Assembly: GCA_031772625.1 (NCBI GenBank)
Contig: CM062817.1
Coordinates: 949,776,327 to 949,840,326, forward strand
Source: Pinus tabuliformis
Lineage: Eukaryota > Streptophyta > Pinopsida > Pinales > Pinaceae
Length of the DNA stretch: 64,000 bases
Reading direction: 5' to 3'
How positions within the stretch are numbered: position 1 is the stretch's first letter; every line of letters starts with the position of its first letter. The translations under genes and the position numbers were made by a program. This document shows, piece after piece, positions 1 to 12,540 of this stretch. The notes under the pieces are model-generated. The model saw only the letters and a program-made list of their open reading frames with translations, searched no databases and was not told the DNA's origin.

Positions 1-2462
1 CCTTTACCCAGCATTGATGATCTCATTGATCAAGTTAACAGGGAAACTGTGTTCTCCAAGATAGATGTCAGATCCAGGTATCATCAACAAAGGATCAGAG
101 AGGAAGAGATACTGAAAATATCATTTTGAACCCGATATGGAGACAATGAATTTGCAGTGTTACCTTTCGGGCTCATGAAGACACCTACCACTTTTATGTG
201 CTTAAAGAATAGTGTGTTCAACATATTTTTGGATAAAATTTTGTCAATTTCCATAGAAAATATATTGGTATATTGTAAGTTATTGGAAGAACACAAAAAT
301 AATTTAGGAATAGTATTGTGAACCTTGCAAGAAAACTAGCTATATGGAAAATTGAGTAAATGTGATTTTTTTAGGATAAAATACAATATTTGGGCCGCGT
401 GATTTCGAAAGAAGAGATAATAGTGGATTATGAGAAAGTGAAGGCCATCTTTCACTGGTTGGTAGAAAAGGACATGGATGATATAAGGTCATTCATGGGA
501 ATAACCAATTATTAACACAAGTTTATAAAGGGATTTTCTACATTGGCATATGCTATAACCTCCCTAGAAATGAAAGGTGTAAAAATTTTATGGACACCAC
601 AACATTAAGAAACTTCAAATAGTTGAAACACCTAATTATTTTTGCTTCGGTCCTCAAAATAGAAGATCCAAAAAAAGATAAAAGTTTGTACAAACACATG
701 CCTTGAGGATCTAGGAGGTGTGATTATGCAAGAGCGGCATGTTGTGGCTTATTCATCCCAAAAACTAAAAGAACATGAGAAAAATTATGTTGTCTATGAG
801 TTAGAGTTAGCAACAATAATTCACGCCCTCAAAATGTGGAGGCATTTTCTAATTGGAAGGAAGTTCACCTTAATTAGTGATCATGTAAGTCTGAAATATT
901 TTTTCATCGAACCCGATATGAACACTAGGAAAGCAAAGTGGATGGCCTTCCTGAGCAAATATGACTTCGACATTAATCACATAAATGGAAAGTAGAATAC
1001 GGTGGCAAACACCTTAAGTTGGAGTTGAAAACATGTCTATGAGATTTCTATCAATCAAAATGAAACACATTTGTTGAAATAGGTCAAAGAGGAAAATATA
1101 ACAAATCAAAATTATAACCTAATATATATAAGTTTGGGGAGTAAATCTGAACTAGAAAAGTGGATTAATTATGAAATCACTAAAAATGGGGGGCTAACCT
1201 ATAAAAATAGTGTTTATATAACATATCAAAAGAGAATTGGGCATTTGATAATGGATGAAGACCATAATGGATGAAAATGATTACAACCCTTAAAAAAAAA
1301 ATATTTTGGCCTAGAATGAAAAAGAAAGTTGTTGAGTATTTGACTATGTGCCAAGAATGTTAGTAAGTGAAAACAAAATACCAACACCCAACTACGCTAC
1401 TAAACCCCTTAACCATACCAGAGTGGAATCAAGAAGTGATCTCCCAAGACTTTATCAGTGTATTTGCTCAGACATAGAAACAACAATACTCCATAATGGC
1501 AGTGGTTGATAAATTAAAAAAGGCTACCCATTTTATTATCATGCAGTCTACATACAAGGCTATGAAATTGGCTTATATCATTATGAAAGAATTTTTTAAG
1601 CTTCATGGCATGCCCAAGACACTTATATCAGATAGGGACCCAAATTTTACCTCAAATTTTTGGAGGTCATTGTTTACCAGATTGGGTACGCAATTAAAAT
1701 TTAACATTGCATACTATCCATAGACGAATGCACATACTGGAAGAGTTAACTGGATTCTTGATGAAATTTTTCAAATGTACATCACAAACCACTATATACA
1801 GTGGGAGAACTACCTACACTTGGTTATTAGGCCTTATTGTAAACGAGTCCCTTTGAGCCTTTATATGGGAAAAAATGTCATGTACCTCTATGTTGTAGTT
1901 GATTAGAATATGTGTTGGTGTTGGGACCATACCTATTATATGAAATGGAGCGAATGGTAAGGAAAATTAGGCAAAATTTGAAAAAAGAAATGAATATACA
2001 AAAACGTTATGCTGATTTAAAAATAACCTCTAAAGAGTTCTAGGTGGAGGAGAATGCTTATTTGAATGTATAGATAAAGAAAAGTTCCTTGAGATTAGGG
2101 ATTTTTTCTAAATTAGCTCCTTGGTTTTGTGAGCCATTTGATATATTGGGTAGGGTGGGGCAGGTGTCCTATCAATTAGCCTTACAAAATCATTTTAAAA
2201 ATCATAATCTATTTCATGTGTCTATGTTAAATAAATATATACATGATCCTAATCACATTATTAACTGGAATGTTGTAAAGGTCAAACCATATGGAGAGTT
2301 CCTGGTTGAACCTATACATATTTGGGATGGGAGGCAAACTACTCTTTTAAAAACAGTCATCTCTAAAGATAAATTGTAATGGAAGCACTTTGGACCTGAA
2401 GAGACCACTTGGAAAATGGAAGAATAAATGAAATATGCTTTCCATTCATCAACCCTGGGAGA
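1..2462 (+). pseudogene. Decayed Ty3/gypsy pol (RT, RNase H, integrase, C-terminal domain)
   Basis: This is a 3' pol fragment cut by the window edge and broken by many stops and frameshifts. Reverse transcriptase palm motifs are readable from base 1 (PLPSIDDLIDQV, then VLPFGLMKTPTTF near 160). RNase H is readable at 720-995 (VVAYSSQKLKEHEKNY, HALKMWRHFLIG). An integrase zinc-finger remnant lies near 1340 (MCQEC), and the integrase core is at 1496-1723 (ISDRDPNFTSNFW). A chromovirus-like tail lies at 2089-2379 (NHNLFHVSMLNKY). The domain order is Ty3/gypsy. No frame is long enough to act, so it is a relic. It is followed directly by an LTR start at 2463. Confidence 0.9.
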
Positions 2463-2997
2463 TGTAACAACCCTTTATAATCATTCATCAATTTTATTAT
2501 TTAATCATGGCTAAAAAATTAAAATTCTAGTGATGACTCACCGTCGTAAATATTTATTTCTTTTCTTATGAATGAAAAGAAACTTATATTTGTTGTTAAA
2601 ATTATTGATAATGTGCTAAGGGTTGTTAGGGAAACAATTGATATTATTTATGCCAAAGAAGGGGGCTAAAACAAAAGAGGGAAAATTTCTCCTTTTACCA
2701 TTATTAAATTGAATATACAAGCAAAAACAAGAAAAACAAAATGTCTAAAGATAAATGCCATGAAACAGGTTTTGTGTGAGAATTATATGCAAGAGAAATC
2801 CAATGATTCCTAAGTATAACTAGTGGGAGAGAAAGATTGGTTGAACCAAATACAAATAAAGCGGGATGTTGCTTTATGCGTTTAGGAGAAAATAACTTTT
2901 AAAGATTCGTAGAATTATTTTCCTAACCAAGTGGAGTATATCACAGGGGTGGCTAGCTACAAAAGACAACTTATAGTTGGGAGGAGTGTGAGAGCCC
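2463..2997 (+). repeat. 3' LTR of the gypsy fragment, first part
   Basis: The sequence TGTAACAACCC starts immediately after the pol tail. This start is typical of chromovirus LTRs and resembles the TGTAACGCCC start of the young gypsy element at 53493. The LTR is interrupted at 2998 by another insertion and should resume at 8612. I cannot find its right end, because the second LTR copy is outside the window. Confidence 0.65.
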
Positions 2998-3709
2998 TAT
3001 TGATGGTTCTGGACCCACCAACATGTCAAGGGATCTCCCCAGTAAGAAGTCCTAATTAGACCTCAAACCATTTTGTGTGGGAGTCACAACAGTAGGTCGT
3101 ACGGTAATGCCTTGACCGTGATTTCGCACAAAGGCAAGTAAGATAACTCTGTTGGTAGCAATAATGTGACATATGCAATGAGCCAAGGAAGGTGCTTGAG
3201 AGGTTCTAACACACGAGGGTTGAGATGAGTGCACCCCTTGGAAACCTGTGATAGAACGGAGTTAAGAAGGGAACACACAAGCAAAGATGCATCACAACAT
3301 GGAAGGAAATTTAGCTAGCAATCCAAAGTGATGGTTAAACCAACAACACATTTCAAAAATATTCATACACACATACACTGAAATATATACATACATGTGT
3401 AAGAAAACGGATACATATATCATCTAGAGTAAACCAGATAGCATAGAATAAAATACAACATATGCATGAAACGTGCTAGCTCTTGTTATATTAAGAAGTG
3501 TAAGTTCCAATCATACAATACATCCATGTCCAACCACTAGTTCCTACAACGGAATGTTACAGCCACAACTGCCTACTCCTTCAAAGAGATGTACTAGCTC
3601 TGCGTAGTGGAGAAGCCAAGGCTCGTTACAATATTGGCCAAGCTTTCTCCAAGATAGTCCTACCAGAAGCTTGGCTATCCAAAATCCCATACGATGGGTT
3701 ATGAGGTGC

Positions 3710-3718
3710 TATTTATAG
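3710..3718 (-). promoter_or_regulatory. TATA box of the 2998-8606 LTR
   Basis: The minus strand reads CTATAAATA. The same box, followed by related bases, occurs at equivalent places in the LTRs of the 32292-41979 element (33047-33055 and 39944-39952). It probably marks the U3/R side, leaving about 0.7 kb of R-U5 down to 2998. This means the coding region at 3880-6938 lies in U3. Confidence 0.55.
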
Positions 3719-3879
3719 TGAACGGTGGGGTGACCCTTGAAATTCCCCTTTGTGACAATTCATCTACCCTCATGACTCTTTAATTACTCTGTGACTGTTA
3801 CATCCAACTACCGACACTTGACTTACACTTGACAAGATGTTACATTACAATGAAAATGTACCCATGTGAGAAAAAATGG

Positions 3880-6800
3880 CTTGAGCAAGCCATGCCAGAC
3901 ATCACTATGACTCGGACAATTATTGGATGACCAACTCTTCGACATCTTCATTGTGGTTGACAATAGCGTACTGATGACAAGATTGGTAGTCCATGATGGT
4001 GTCCATGTGCTCCAAGGTGACATCTTTCTGGAACCTGAATCTTGCCTCCACAGCATCCAGCTACAATGCTTGGGCTCCTCTTTCCAACTCATCTGAAAGC
4101 ATGTGCATCATTGTCTTCAATGCAGTTGGATCAACAACATACTTGTGCAAGATGTTTGCACTGATGGGAAAGTTGCGGCTGGTGGCAATGCACATCCACT
4201 CGTCAAAGTAAGAGTTAAGCTCTGGTCAAACCTGTGCCTTTGGCCTCACCCGGGTGAGAGTCCCAATAGATGGGATCACATGTGTTTTCATCCCAACATG
4301 CATACTCTTGAATACACGTGCATAGGAAGCCTATATGCTAGTGATAAGGTGTGGCAGCTCTTCATAATTCTAGATATAACTCCGGATGCGTGCCTTTAGC
4401 TCAACGGCTCTAGGCTTCATCAGCTTATGCAAGTGAATAGGGTCTCCCTTGTATCTCATTGTCCATGTTTTCATGTAATCTACAACAACATGCAAGTTCG
4501 CTAAGATACGTGCTCTTCTAACACATCGCTACTGCCATTCGTTGAGATGGTTGACTACCTTGTGCACAGTACCAAACTTGGAATACAATGCCCGCATGAC
4601 TATGTCAAGGGACAACACTTCATCTAGTATTGCCTTCTTTAGTTCTTCTCGGGCGGATGATGTAACCAACTCTCCTCCTTGCTTGGCCATCTATAGTTCC
4701 TTAGCCATTGACTCATTCTCAGCTATCAAAAAGCGAACACTTGAGCTAGTGGCTTTTGCATACAATATGGTGGCATCGTCCAACGCTACTAGATGTTTTC
4801 ACATGTTAGACACTATCACTCGTTCCTCATACTATGCAAGAGATGTATGTTCTTTCGTAGTTGATAATCTGTGAGATTGCATAACTCTATGTTGAGACTC
4901 GTCGAATGAGATGTTGTGCATCTCTCCTTCTTGATGATCTCCAAGGATCTCAGTGTCTCCTTGGTTGCTTGGGACTTTCTCGTATTCTAGATGTGCTGAA
5001 GATGGTGGGATGACATCTTGGTGGTGAGGCATTAGCTCGATGTCCTGCTCCAATTCATGCTGCTCCATGTTTGTATCAATCAGTTCAAGTGCTCGCTCTA
5101 TCTCCCAAGAAAAGTCCTACTCCTGCAATGGTTTACCCTGTGTACTTGACGCCAGCTATTCTGATAAGTCCACTACTTGTACGATCATTGTTTCATCTGT
5201 CTCCACATGTTATGCCTTCTTCTGTACATGTTATTGTTGCCCTTCCCTCTCCTATTTGCATAGCTCTTGTTCCTTTCAGAGTTTCTCCTTCAACTCATGA
5301 AACTCATTCTCTATTTCCTCCATTTTCTGCTTCTCCCTCTGCCTTTGTGCTTTGCCTCTTTGCCTCTATAGCCGTAGTTTCTTTCTTTACAAGTGGATCT
5401 GCACGAAACTTGCACCTTTTCTCTTCCTCCATGCGATCGACAGTCTTCTTCTTGCCCTTGTTGCACACTGGTATGTTCACCTCTACTAGTGTTGTTTCTT
5501 CTGGTGCTCTCCGGGATGTTGCTTCACGTTGCTTTGCTAACCACTCCACAATGAAGCAGATTTGTTCATTATGTTTATAGAAACTGTAGCAATATCTCCA
5601 TGAGTCCTCCTCCACCCAATGAAATGCCCCGTGGATCCAGCTGAATTTTACTCTTGTGCAGTGATATTTCAATGAACAATGTGGGTTATACGGATTGTAA
5701 CTTAGGAGGTCGAATGGACACCTTTTCATCTACTCTACTTCGACATGTGCGTGCTTCAAACTTCAGATCTCATATAACCCAATGCGCAGCAGAAGAGCGG
5801 GCCAAGGTGCCTTCTTCTTCCGGTGCAGCCTAGCTGTCAATCCTACCGAGATGTGATATGCTACTTCCCACATGATGAGAATGTCCAAGGTAAACTTCGG
5901 TAGAACATGCAGAGCCTTCTCCACGTTGTACATATGTATGAAGGTTTCATATGATGAGGCGTACCAATGATCTATGTCTATCAATCCCTCCATTGCTGCC
6001 ATCGACATGAAGGGTAGATCTTATTCAAATATCATCTTGTAGACCAGGGTTACAAAATGATCAGACAACCGTGTGATAACTCCTCTGGAGCTGCATTCGG
6101 AAAACATCTTACAACAAGTGTTCACAGCAGTCCCCGCCAGTGACCATGCCCACTTCAAGCCCAAGAACTCCTTTTGTGCACACATTGCATCCAAGATGTA
6201 GGCGAACATGTAGATTTCTACTTGCATACCTTTGGGCAGTTTTCGAGCCTTCATTACTTGTTCCTACAGCTAGTGAGCCAACATGCTAGACCAGTTGCAT
6301 AGTTTTCCCTCTCTGGCAAATTGGTCCAGTTCGATCACCCAACTGTGTGGCAAGGTTTCCGTGCTTTCATGGCCATATAGTCGACATGTAAATATGCCCA
6401 AGTATTGATACGCCTTCCATAATATCTTGGTCTTGTAGATCTGGTAGAGTGTCATTCTGAATCTAGCCAGCTCCTTTACCCAGTTCTTGAGAATTTCTCT
6501 AGATTTAGCATTGTTGTTGGGTAAGCTGAAGGGAGTCTCCATGATAGTTACGGGCTCCGACATCTAATACATATCATCATAATCCTCTGCCTTGAAGGTT
6601 ACAATCTTTGTCCTGCTGACATTTCTCAAGGTCATCATCTCGGGATGAGTGTGTGAGACGATCCATTGTATCATGTCTACGCATGGTAGCACGGGGTATT
6701 TGCATGCAATCTGGTGTAAGGCAAACTTGTGGATATTCACGTGTACCTAGCGATCTTCGAGGTCTTCCCCAAATGTGCTTATAAATGCATCATTGACGTC

Positions 6801-6938
6801 TTGCCATTTCTGTTTGATGTCCTTGTCTAGAATCAGCTTGGTATTTTTATAGATCGGTAGACTTGCAAACACTCGCTCAATCGCTTCTCCATTTGCAATT
6901 CCATCACTGTCCTTTGATCCTGCGCTCTTGGATGCCAT
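3880..6938 (-). pseudogene. LTR-embedded long ORF, function unknown, decayed
   Basis: One minus-strand reading path can be followed for about 1000 codons through scattered stops. It starts at ATG 6938 (MASKSAGSKDSDG) and passes LPKGMQVEIYMFAYILDAMC near 6200. It continues through ISVGLTARLHRKKKAPWP near 5830, a charged Lys/Glu-rich stretch at 5304-5480, and LDAVEARFRFQKDVTLEH near 4030. A good 110-nt intron (donor CAG/GTATGT ending at 7058, acceptor TTGACAG at 6949) sits just upstream of the ATG. I do not recognise the protein. It shows no reverse transcriptase, integrase, gag or transposase motif. Plus-strand frames here are shadows. It lies inside the U3 part of an LTR, in the sense of the element. 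Confidence 0.65.
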
Positions 6939-7074
6939 TGATCCTGAACTGTCAAGAGGTAGACGAACACTTTCTAGATTTAGAGACAAAGTGACATGCA
7001 TGGAAAGAAATCTATCAGCGAAAACCAAAGAAAATTGGAGAAAGGACATAACACATACCTGGGAATTAATACGC

Positions 7075-8405
7075 AAATATTGCATAATTTCTTCTGTGAG
7101 GCTGAGTGACTGGTTTCCACAATTACACAAAAGGTAGTCTGGGTTGTTTGGGAGGCATGACTAGCTATTGGAATTATGCAATGCACAATCCAGGTTGACT
7201 CTTGACTGCTGGAATTATGGAATGTGCAATTTCAGCTAGTAATAACTACAGGCTCAGTGATTGCATTGTGCAATTTTCTGGGGCAATAGCCACTATCCCT
7301 CAGAATTTCACAAAGAAGCCCTGTGGAACAACTGCTGGGAAGAAATGTGCATTTCTGGAGAGGAAGGCATATCCTTCCCTCTCAGGATTACGCAATGTTG
7401 TCTTGGTGAGGAAAAGTCCAGGCCAAGGCTGCGTAGACCCGTTGACGGGCAGCTGAAAGCAAATGTGAAAGTGAATGCATGGTGATACTAAGTGTAGGTA
7501 GAAGAAAATGATCGTGCATGAAAACATTGAATGAAAGATTCAGAAAATGGAACGACATGCATGTGGGTGAAGCGAGTCACTGAATCAATGACTGTTCGTG
7601 TAAAACAGTTTCATGCATATGACAGTAGCAAGGTAGCAACGAAAAATGAAATGGTGCTAGTACAGTCTAATATGAATGTAAATGACAGCAAGAATTCAAA
7701 GAAATCAAGGGAACAAGACTCATACAAGTGAAAACACAAAAAGTTACATAAATGTTGTAAAAGAAGTTGAGGCCACTTGCCCGTGAATAGTTGAGCTGGA
7801 TGTGTCGAAGAGTCACAGATGTGTTGTGGGATGCTAGAGCTCCAATATCAATGTGAAGAAATGAGCTCTAAAGCATCGAATAAATAAGTTTGGAGCTCAT
7901 GAAACGCATGCCACAAATCTAGGAAAAAATGACACTTGGAGGAAAGATTCTAAAATGATCTTTGAGTGTAACCTTCAACTACTAAAAATAGCTCCCTGAG
8001 TGAAGGGATTCTTTTTGCATGTTGCCATTTGCTATTTAGGGAAAAAGAAAGCCATGCATGCAAGTCAAGTTTCCTAGGTCCCCGGTGGAATTAGTCAACC
8101 CAACTGCACATGCAAGAGGCTTCTCAACTACTGGGAGAAAATGCGCATTTCTGGAAAGGACCTACGCTGGCTGCCCAGGAGATTTGCATAATTTCCGGGC
8201 GGGGTAGTTGGTTGCTACCCAAGACTGTGCAAATTTTGTGATCAGCGGCCCTGCTGGAAAGAATTTTGCAATTTTCTAGATGAAGCCTGACTAGAAAATT
8301 TGTGCAATTCTGGAGCCCAGCAAGTTGCTAGATAGAATTGCGCAGTTTTTGGAGGGAAGGCTAGTTGTCGTATAGAATTGCACAATTTCTTGAGAGAGTT
8401 GCTCA
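7075..8405 (-). repeat. Array of a short TTGyGCA-type motif in U3
   Basis: Degenerate copies of tgcrcaatttyyrgaggg (plus strand) recur in two blocks, about 7075-7410 and 8140-8405. Examples start near 7219, 7264, 7345, 8140, 8186, 8226, 8262, 8299, 8337 and 8377, about 40-60 bp apart. The same motif fills the matching part of the LTRs at 32292 and 39117. The bases between motifs are not well conserved. The array could be transcription-factor sites in U3, but no factor is identified. Confidence 0.6.
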
Positions 8406-8611
8406 GCCTGCAGCTGGACCATGTTCGGAGAAACATCCTGTGAGGGGAATGCATCAAGATTTGATAGACACGCTACCTTTCTGGAAGAAAATTACTGAAG
8501 CTTGTGTACTTGACGAAGAAAGACATGCTGCTATGAAAGGTCGGTAGGGACGCTCCAAAACGAAGCTAAGGTAAAATTTTGGAGGGTGGCTACAGCCGCT
8601 ACAACAAGCCC

Positions 8612-10432
8612 ATAACTAATTCTATGGAAGTGATTAGATAATTATTTTATTGAAGTTAAATTACTACTTTATGAATATGGTCGATAGAGTAGGAAAAATA
8701 GTTGAGCTAGAATAATGTATTTGTAAAAAAACGTAACTATGATTGGTTATAGGTCATGTATTTCTAACCTCCAATACGTCTAATAGTAATTGCAAACTTG
8801 AGGTTGTCCAAGGACATCAAGGTAATGCATAAACTAAATATTCTGGAACGTGCGGGTGAAGGTAAGTATATTAAAAATATGATGTAGTTTTCTAGCTAAT
8901 CCAACTAATCTAGTTACTGGGTTAGTATTGCAAATGATGAGAGTATGTGATTGAAGAGCTTGTTTAAACATAAACATGTAAGTAAAAAACAATAATTGTG
9001 GAAAATAAGAGTTAAACAAGAAATATTGACCCAAGTTAGTTACATTGAAAATTGGCAGATAGGTTTAAATTCAACTTATTCAGTGGAGTAACAGTCCTAG
9101 ACTCTAAATAGGTAGGTCTCAAACAGAATAGGGAATGTCCCTTAACAGGTCTCGCCAAGTCTTTTGTACTATTTCCAACTATATTAGTCTATAAAAATAT
9201 TTAAAATTGTTGTAGATTTACATGTATATAAGGATGTGTACATGATATACAAAATAAAAAGTATAGGACATGTAAAAGGAAAGGAAATTGACAATGAAAA
9301 ATACCTCTTCCCATTCTTGGAAAATTACAATGCAAATTCATTAATTTTATTGATAAGAAATCTATAAGGGGAATTTGTGCTTTGAAAATAAAAGGAATAT
9401 TCTAGTTTACATTAGAAATACATGAAACAAAAAGATTATAAATATGCTCTTTCTCCTACTTCTAATTAGGAAAAATTGGTATGCATATCACATGTCGAGG
9501 ATATTTGTATGAGTGTATTCATCTAAAATATTACAATAATGTATTCTACAAATAGAATAGCTATAGAAAAATAACCAAGTAGTATTTCTTTTTAAAAGAA
9601 AACCATGTACAAATAGTGCAAAGAATGTTGATAGTGAAACAAATACTAGGCCAACTTAAATCCAAATAGTATACTTTATCAATATTGTATATTATTCTTG
9701 GAAACCAATGTGGAAAGAGAGAATACATTAGGCATATGAAAAAATAAAAATAAAAGTTTTGTTACAACATATTTAAAAAATATTAAATAGGACACTGGGG
9801 GAAGTTGATTGTAACATCAATTAGAGTATATATATATATATATATATATATAAGGTCTTTAAAATCTTAGCCAAATGAAGGGCTTGACGGAAGAAATACA
9901 TTTTTTTTTATGGTTGACCTAAAACGCTAAGCCATGTAGTCTCAAACAAAAGGGTCTTTGCATCATGGTAAAGGAACCCTAGAGTAGAAAAAGAAATTTG
10001 TATTAGAAATGAATACATATATTTGGTTAGTTTTAAATAAAATCATTATAAACCATTAATAATCATACTCTCATTGTACTTCTTGTAGCTAATTTGGGTA
10101 TTAATATTACAACCCAATATCAATGAAATGTGGCAAAACAAAATTCACATTTACTCTTGGATTAAATGCATGACTTGAACAAACTATTTGAATATCATCT
10201 TTAATAAATATATTCCAATAGGAACTTCATATATGTGTGTGTATGTGTACTATAGTAAAATATTTCAATGTGAAGAAAGAAGAATTAAAAGTAAGAAAAA
10301 TTATTTAGATCCTAATAAGAGGGAGATGCATACTTCATTCAATTCTTAATATAAAATTGATATAAAACATTTAAAAATATTAATTTAAAAAATAAAATTC
10401 AGTGTATATCATAAATAAAATATTCCATTGTG
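8612..10432. other. AT-rich sequence without a recognisable gene
   Basis: The first part should be the continuation of the gypsy LTR that starts at 2463. Where that LTR ends cannot be told from one copy. The rest is AT-rich with no supported coding frame and runs up to the GAAGG target duplication at 10433. The only structured feature I see is the TA microsatellite at 9827-9852. Confidence 0.5.
9827..9852. repeat. (TA)13 microsatellite
   Basis: Thirteen uninterrupted TA units are present. Confidence 0.95.
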
Positions 10433-11639
10433 GAAGGTATCAACAATCTGCAATTCCTCCTGGCTGAAGGAGGATCACACAGGTAACTACAAACTGCTTT
10501 TAGATTAATATCTAGCCCTCTTAGCCTTGGAGAGGAATCTCTCACTCAAAATTTTCAATAAATGAATGAGTGGACTCAAAACAATCTTAGGTTCTTTATG
10601 TTAATCAATGAAACAAGTTGATTTGGTTCATTTGTAGGTAGGTGTGGGAAATTACGTCCATTGGGCATGGAGTCACGTTAGTAATAGTGTTCAGTGAAAA
10701 AGGATAAGGATGGTTATATCCAAACAAGGGAAAGATAGACATCATGTTGATATATTGATCGAAATTTTTTGTAGAGTAGGGTGAAGAAGGACTTAGAAGA
10801 AATACATAAACTGCTTGGTTATCATGATGCAAAGCACAACCATGTGAATTCTGAATCAATTACTAGTTAAACCAAACACGTGATATGTGTAAAATAGTAT
10901 GGAAAAATAGAAAAAGAAGTTCAACATATGAGAAAACACATTACCAACAGAGACGATCACATGAATCCTTGCTATATAAACCAGCCTTCCCTGTATTCCA
11001 CTGAAAATTATTATAAGGAGTACAAAAAAGGAGTCTTTTCTCCATGCACTGACTGACTAGAAATATTTTTCATGTCTTTACATCATTATATACAATGAGG
11101 ATTTCGAATTATGACGCTAGGTGGTCAAATTCACTTCATAAAAGTCAAATGGTCTAGATGAAATGCATGTTTTCTTGCTATGTACAAAAATAGGAACCAC
11201 TATATGAAGACTAATACAATTTAGAAACATCAACCAAGTTGGAACATTTGTTTATAAATTCAAACTACATGACTTTAAACTTATTGACACTTATACAATA
11301 ACCAAAATTACTTCTAGAAGCTCCAAATTTAGAAACTTTCCAAAATAAAATTAACTGATATGTTTGCACAAAGAGGTTATAAGTCTTCAAACTCGACATG
11401 GTTCCAGATCATTTTGGACAAAACTGAGCAGATGGATGTGCTTGAGATGATGGTTTGTTGGTGTAGAACCCACTGCGTTCTTCCTTACATTCTTGCAGGC
11501 CTCCAAAATTATTGTTCTCAGTTTGCACAACATATGCATAACAGAGGTTTAATTTTGAACTAATATTGAATTTTCCTACTCTGAAAATGATTGGGAGTGA
11601 CCAACCAACCATCTACATTCACCTTACGTTACCTAGCTT

Positions 11640-12535
11640 ACTTCAAACCTTCCAAAACTTCCACAATTTCATCAAAACATGACATCATGGAACTTGACAT
11701 AGAAGTCTCTTGGTTACATAGGTTCAGACTCCAGTAAAATGGAGAAAAATAGAGCATATAGCCAAAACTTTCAAAATGGAAAAATGAGCATGTTCTCTTT
11801 ATACTACCTAATATTTTTGAAACCCTTGTCATTATGCCAAATCTACCTCTTCCTCTTCTTGCTAGATGATTTTTCCTTGAGATTCTTTCTAACTGTGGCC
11901 AGCTTGTTAGACGATTATTTGGCTTCCTGAGTTGCTTTCTAGCCTTGGTAAGCTTTAGTTTCATTAATCTTAAATTGCATATGAGTATCAAATTCCTAGT
12001 GTAGTAGCTCTTTACATGTCTGTGTAAAGGCATAGTCCACTTCAAAACTAGCTTGGCTTTATCGATCGTGTCAATAGCTTTCAAAACTTTAGCATAGATT
12101 TCCTCTTTCTACCTTTCATTCCTTTCTATCAACCAATCATACTGATGTTGAAACTCCTCAATTTTCTCAAACAACTTTTCCTACTCTTTCCACTCATCAA
12201 ACTCTAAATTTTATTTTTCTGTAAGGACCTCTTTCATTTTTTTCTTTCCTCTGGGTTGTTGACCTTGTCCTGGGTCTTCTTTGTTGTCCTGGCACATTGA
12301 ACTCTTGCACATCAATTACATGGTTTCCTTTGTCTTGGGTTGTAGGTATAGAAGGCCTCTTGGATGACTCACCTTCAATAAATGGGGCCATCTCTATTGC
12401 ATTTTGTCGAAGCTCTCTATTTTCCTTCTACAAATAAGCCACCATGAGATGGGCTTTGTCAAGTCTATCCCGCAGCTCTATGATTTTTAGAGCCTTGTCC
12501 TCCATCAGAGCCTCTTGACTATATCCTCCAAATTC
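11640..12535 (-). pseudogene. LTR-embedded ORF of the giant element, 3' part (3' LTR copy)
   Basis: The minus-strand peptide matches the copy at 48960-49560. It includes KAKLVLKWTMPLHRHVKSYY near 12050 and the basic stretch QQRRPRTRSTTQRK near 12270. The ORF is interrupted at 12540 by copia A and continues in the short piece 21358-21500 and then at 28563. It is rich in Lys, Glu and Leu and may form a coiled coil. The function is unknown and stops break the frame. Confidence 0.5.
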
Positions 12536-12540
12536 TTCAC

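Larger units (their letters stand above)
2998..8606 (-). mobile_element. LTR-only insertion (solo LTR or LTR-like unit) carrying an internal ORF
   Basis: The insertion is bounded by AGCCC at 2993-2997 and AGCCC at 8607-8611, a perfect 5-bp target duplication. Its left end matches the LTR starts at 32292 and 39117 (ctggacccaccaacat). Its right end matches their ends (agccgctacaaca). Reading from the minus strand it begins TGTTGTAGCGGCTG and contains a CTATAAATA box near its 3' side. No second copy of either LTR end lies inside, so the whole 5.6 kb behaves as one LTR. It differs from the 2.85-kb LTRs of the 32292-41979 element by an extra, roughly 3-kb decayed coding region. It is minus-sense. 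Confidence 0.8.

Noticed and set aside
4542-5580. Plus-strand open frames of 110 and 169 codons
   Set aside because: They are antisense to the continuous minus-strand LTR-embedded coding path, whose peptide composition is far more protein-like.
10444-10449. Giant LTR left end at the first TG (10449) with CAATC as target duplication
   Set aside because: Alignment with the other LTR extends 11 bp further left, to 10438. GAAGG then matches exactly on both sides, while CAATC has no partner at 51719.
10605-10859. Minus-strand frame of 84 codons also present at 47721-47903
   Set aside because: Its conservation is explained by the two LTR copies of one element. The frame is short, differs in length and lies outside the LTR-embedded coding path.
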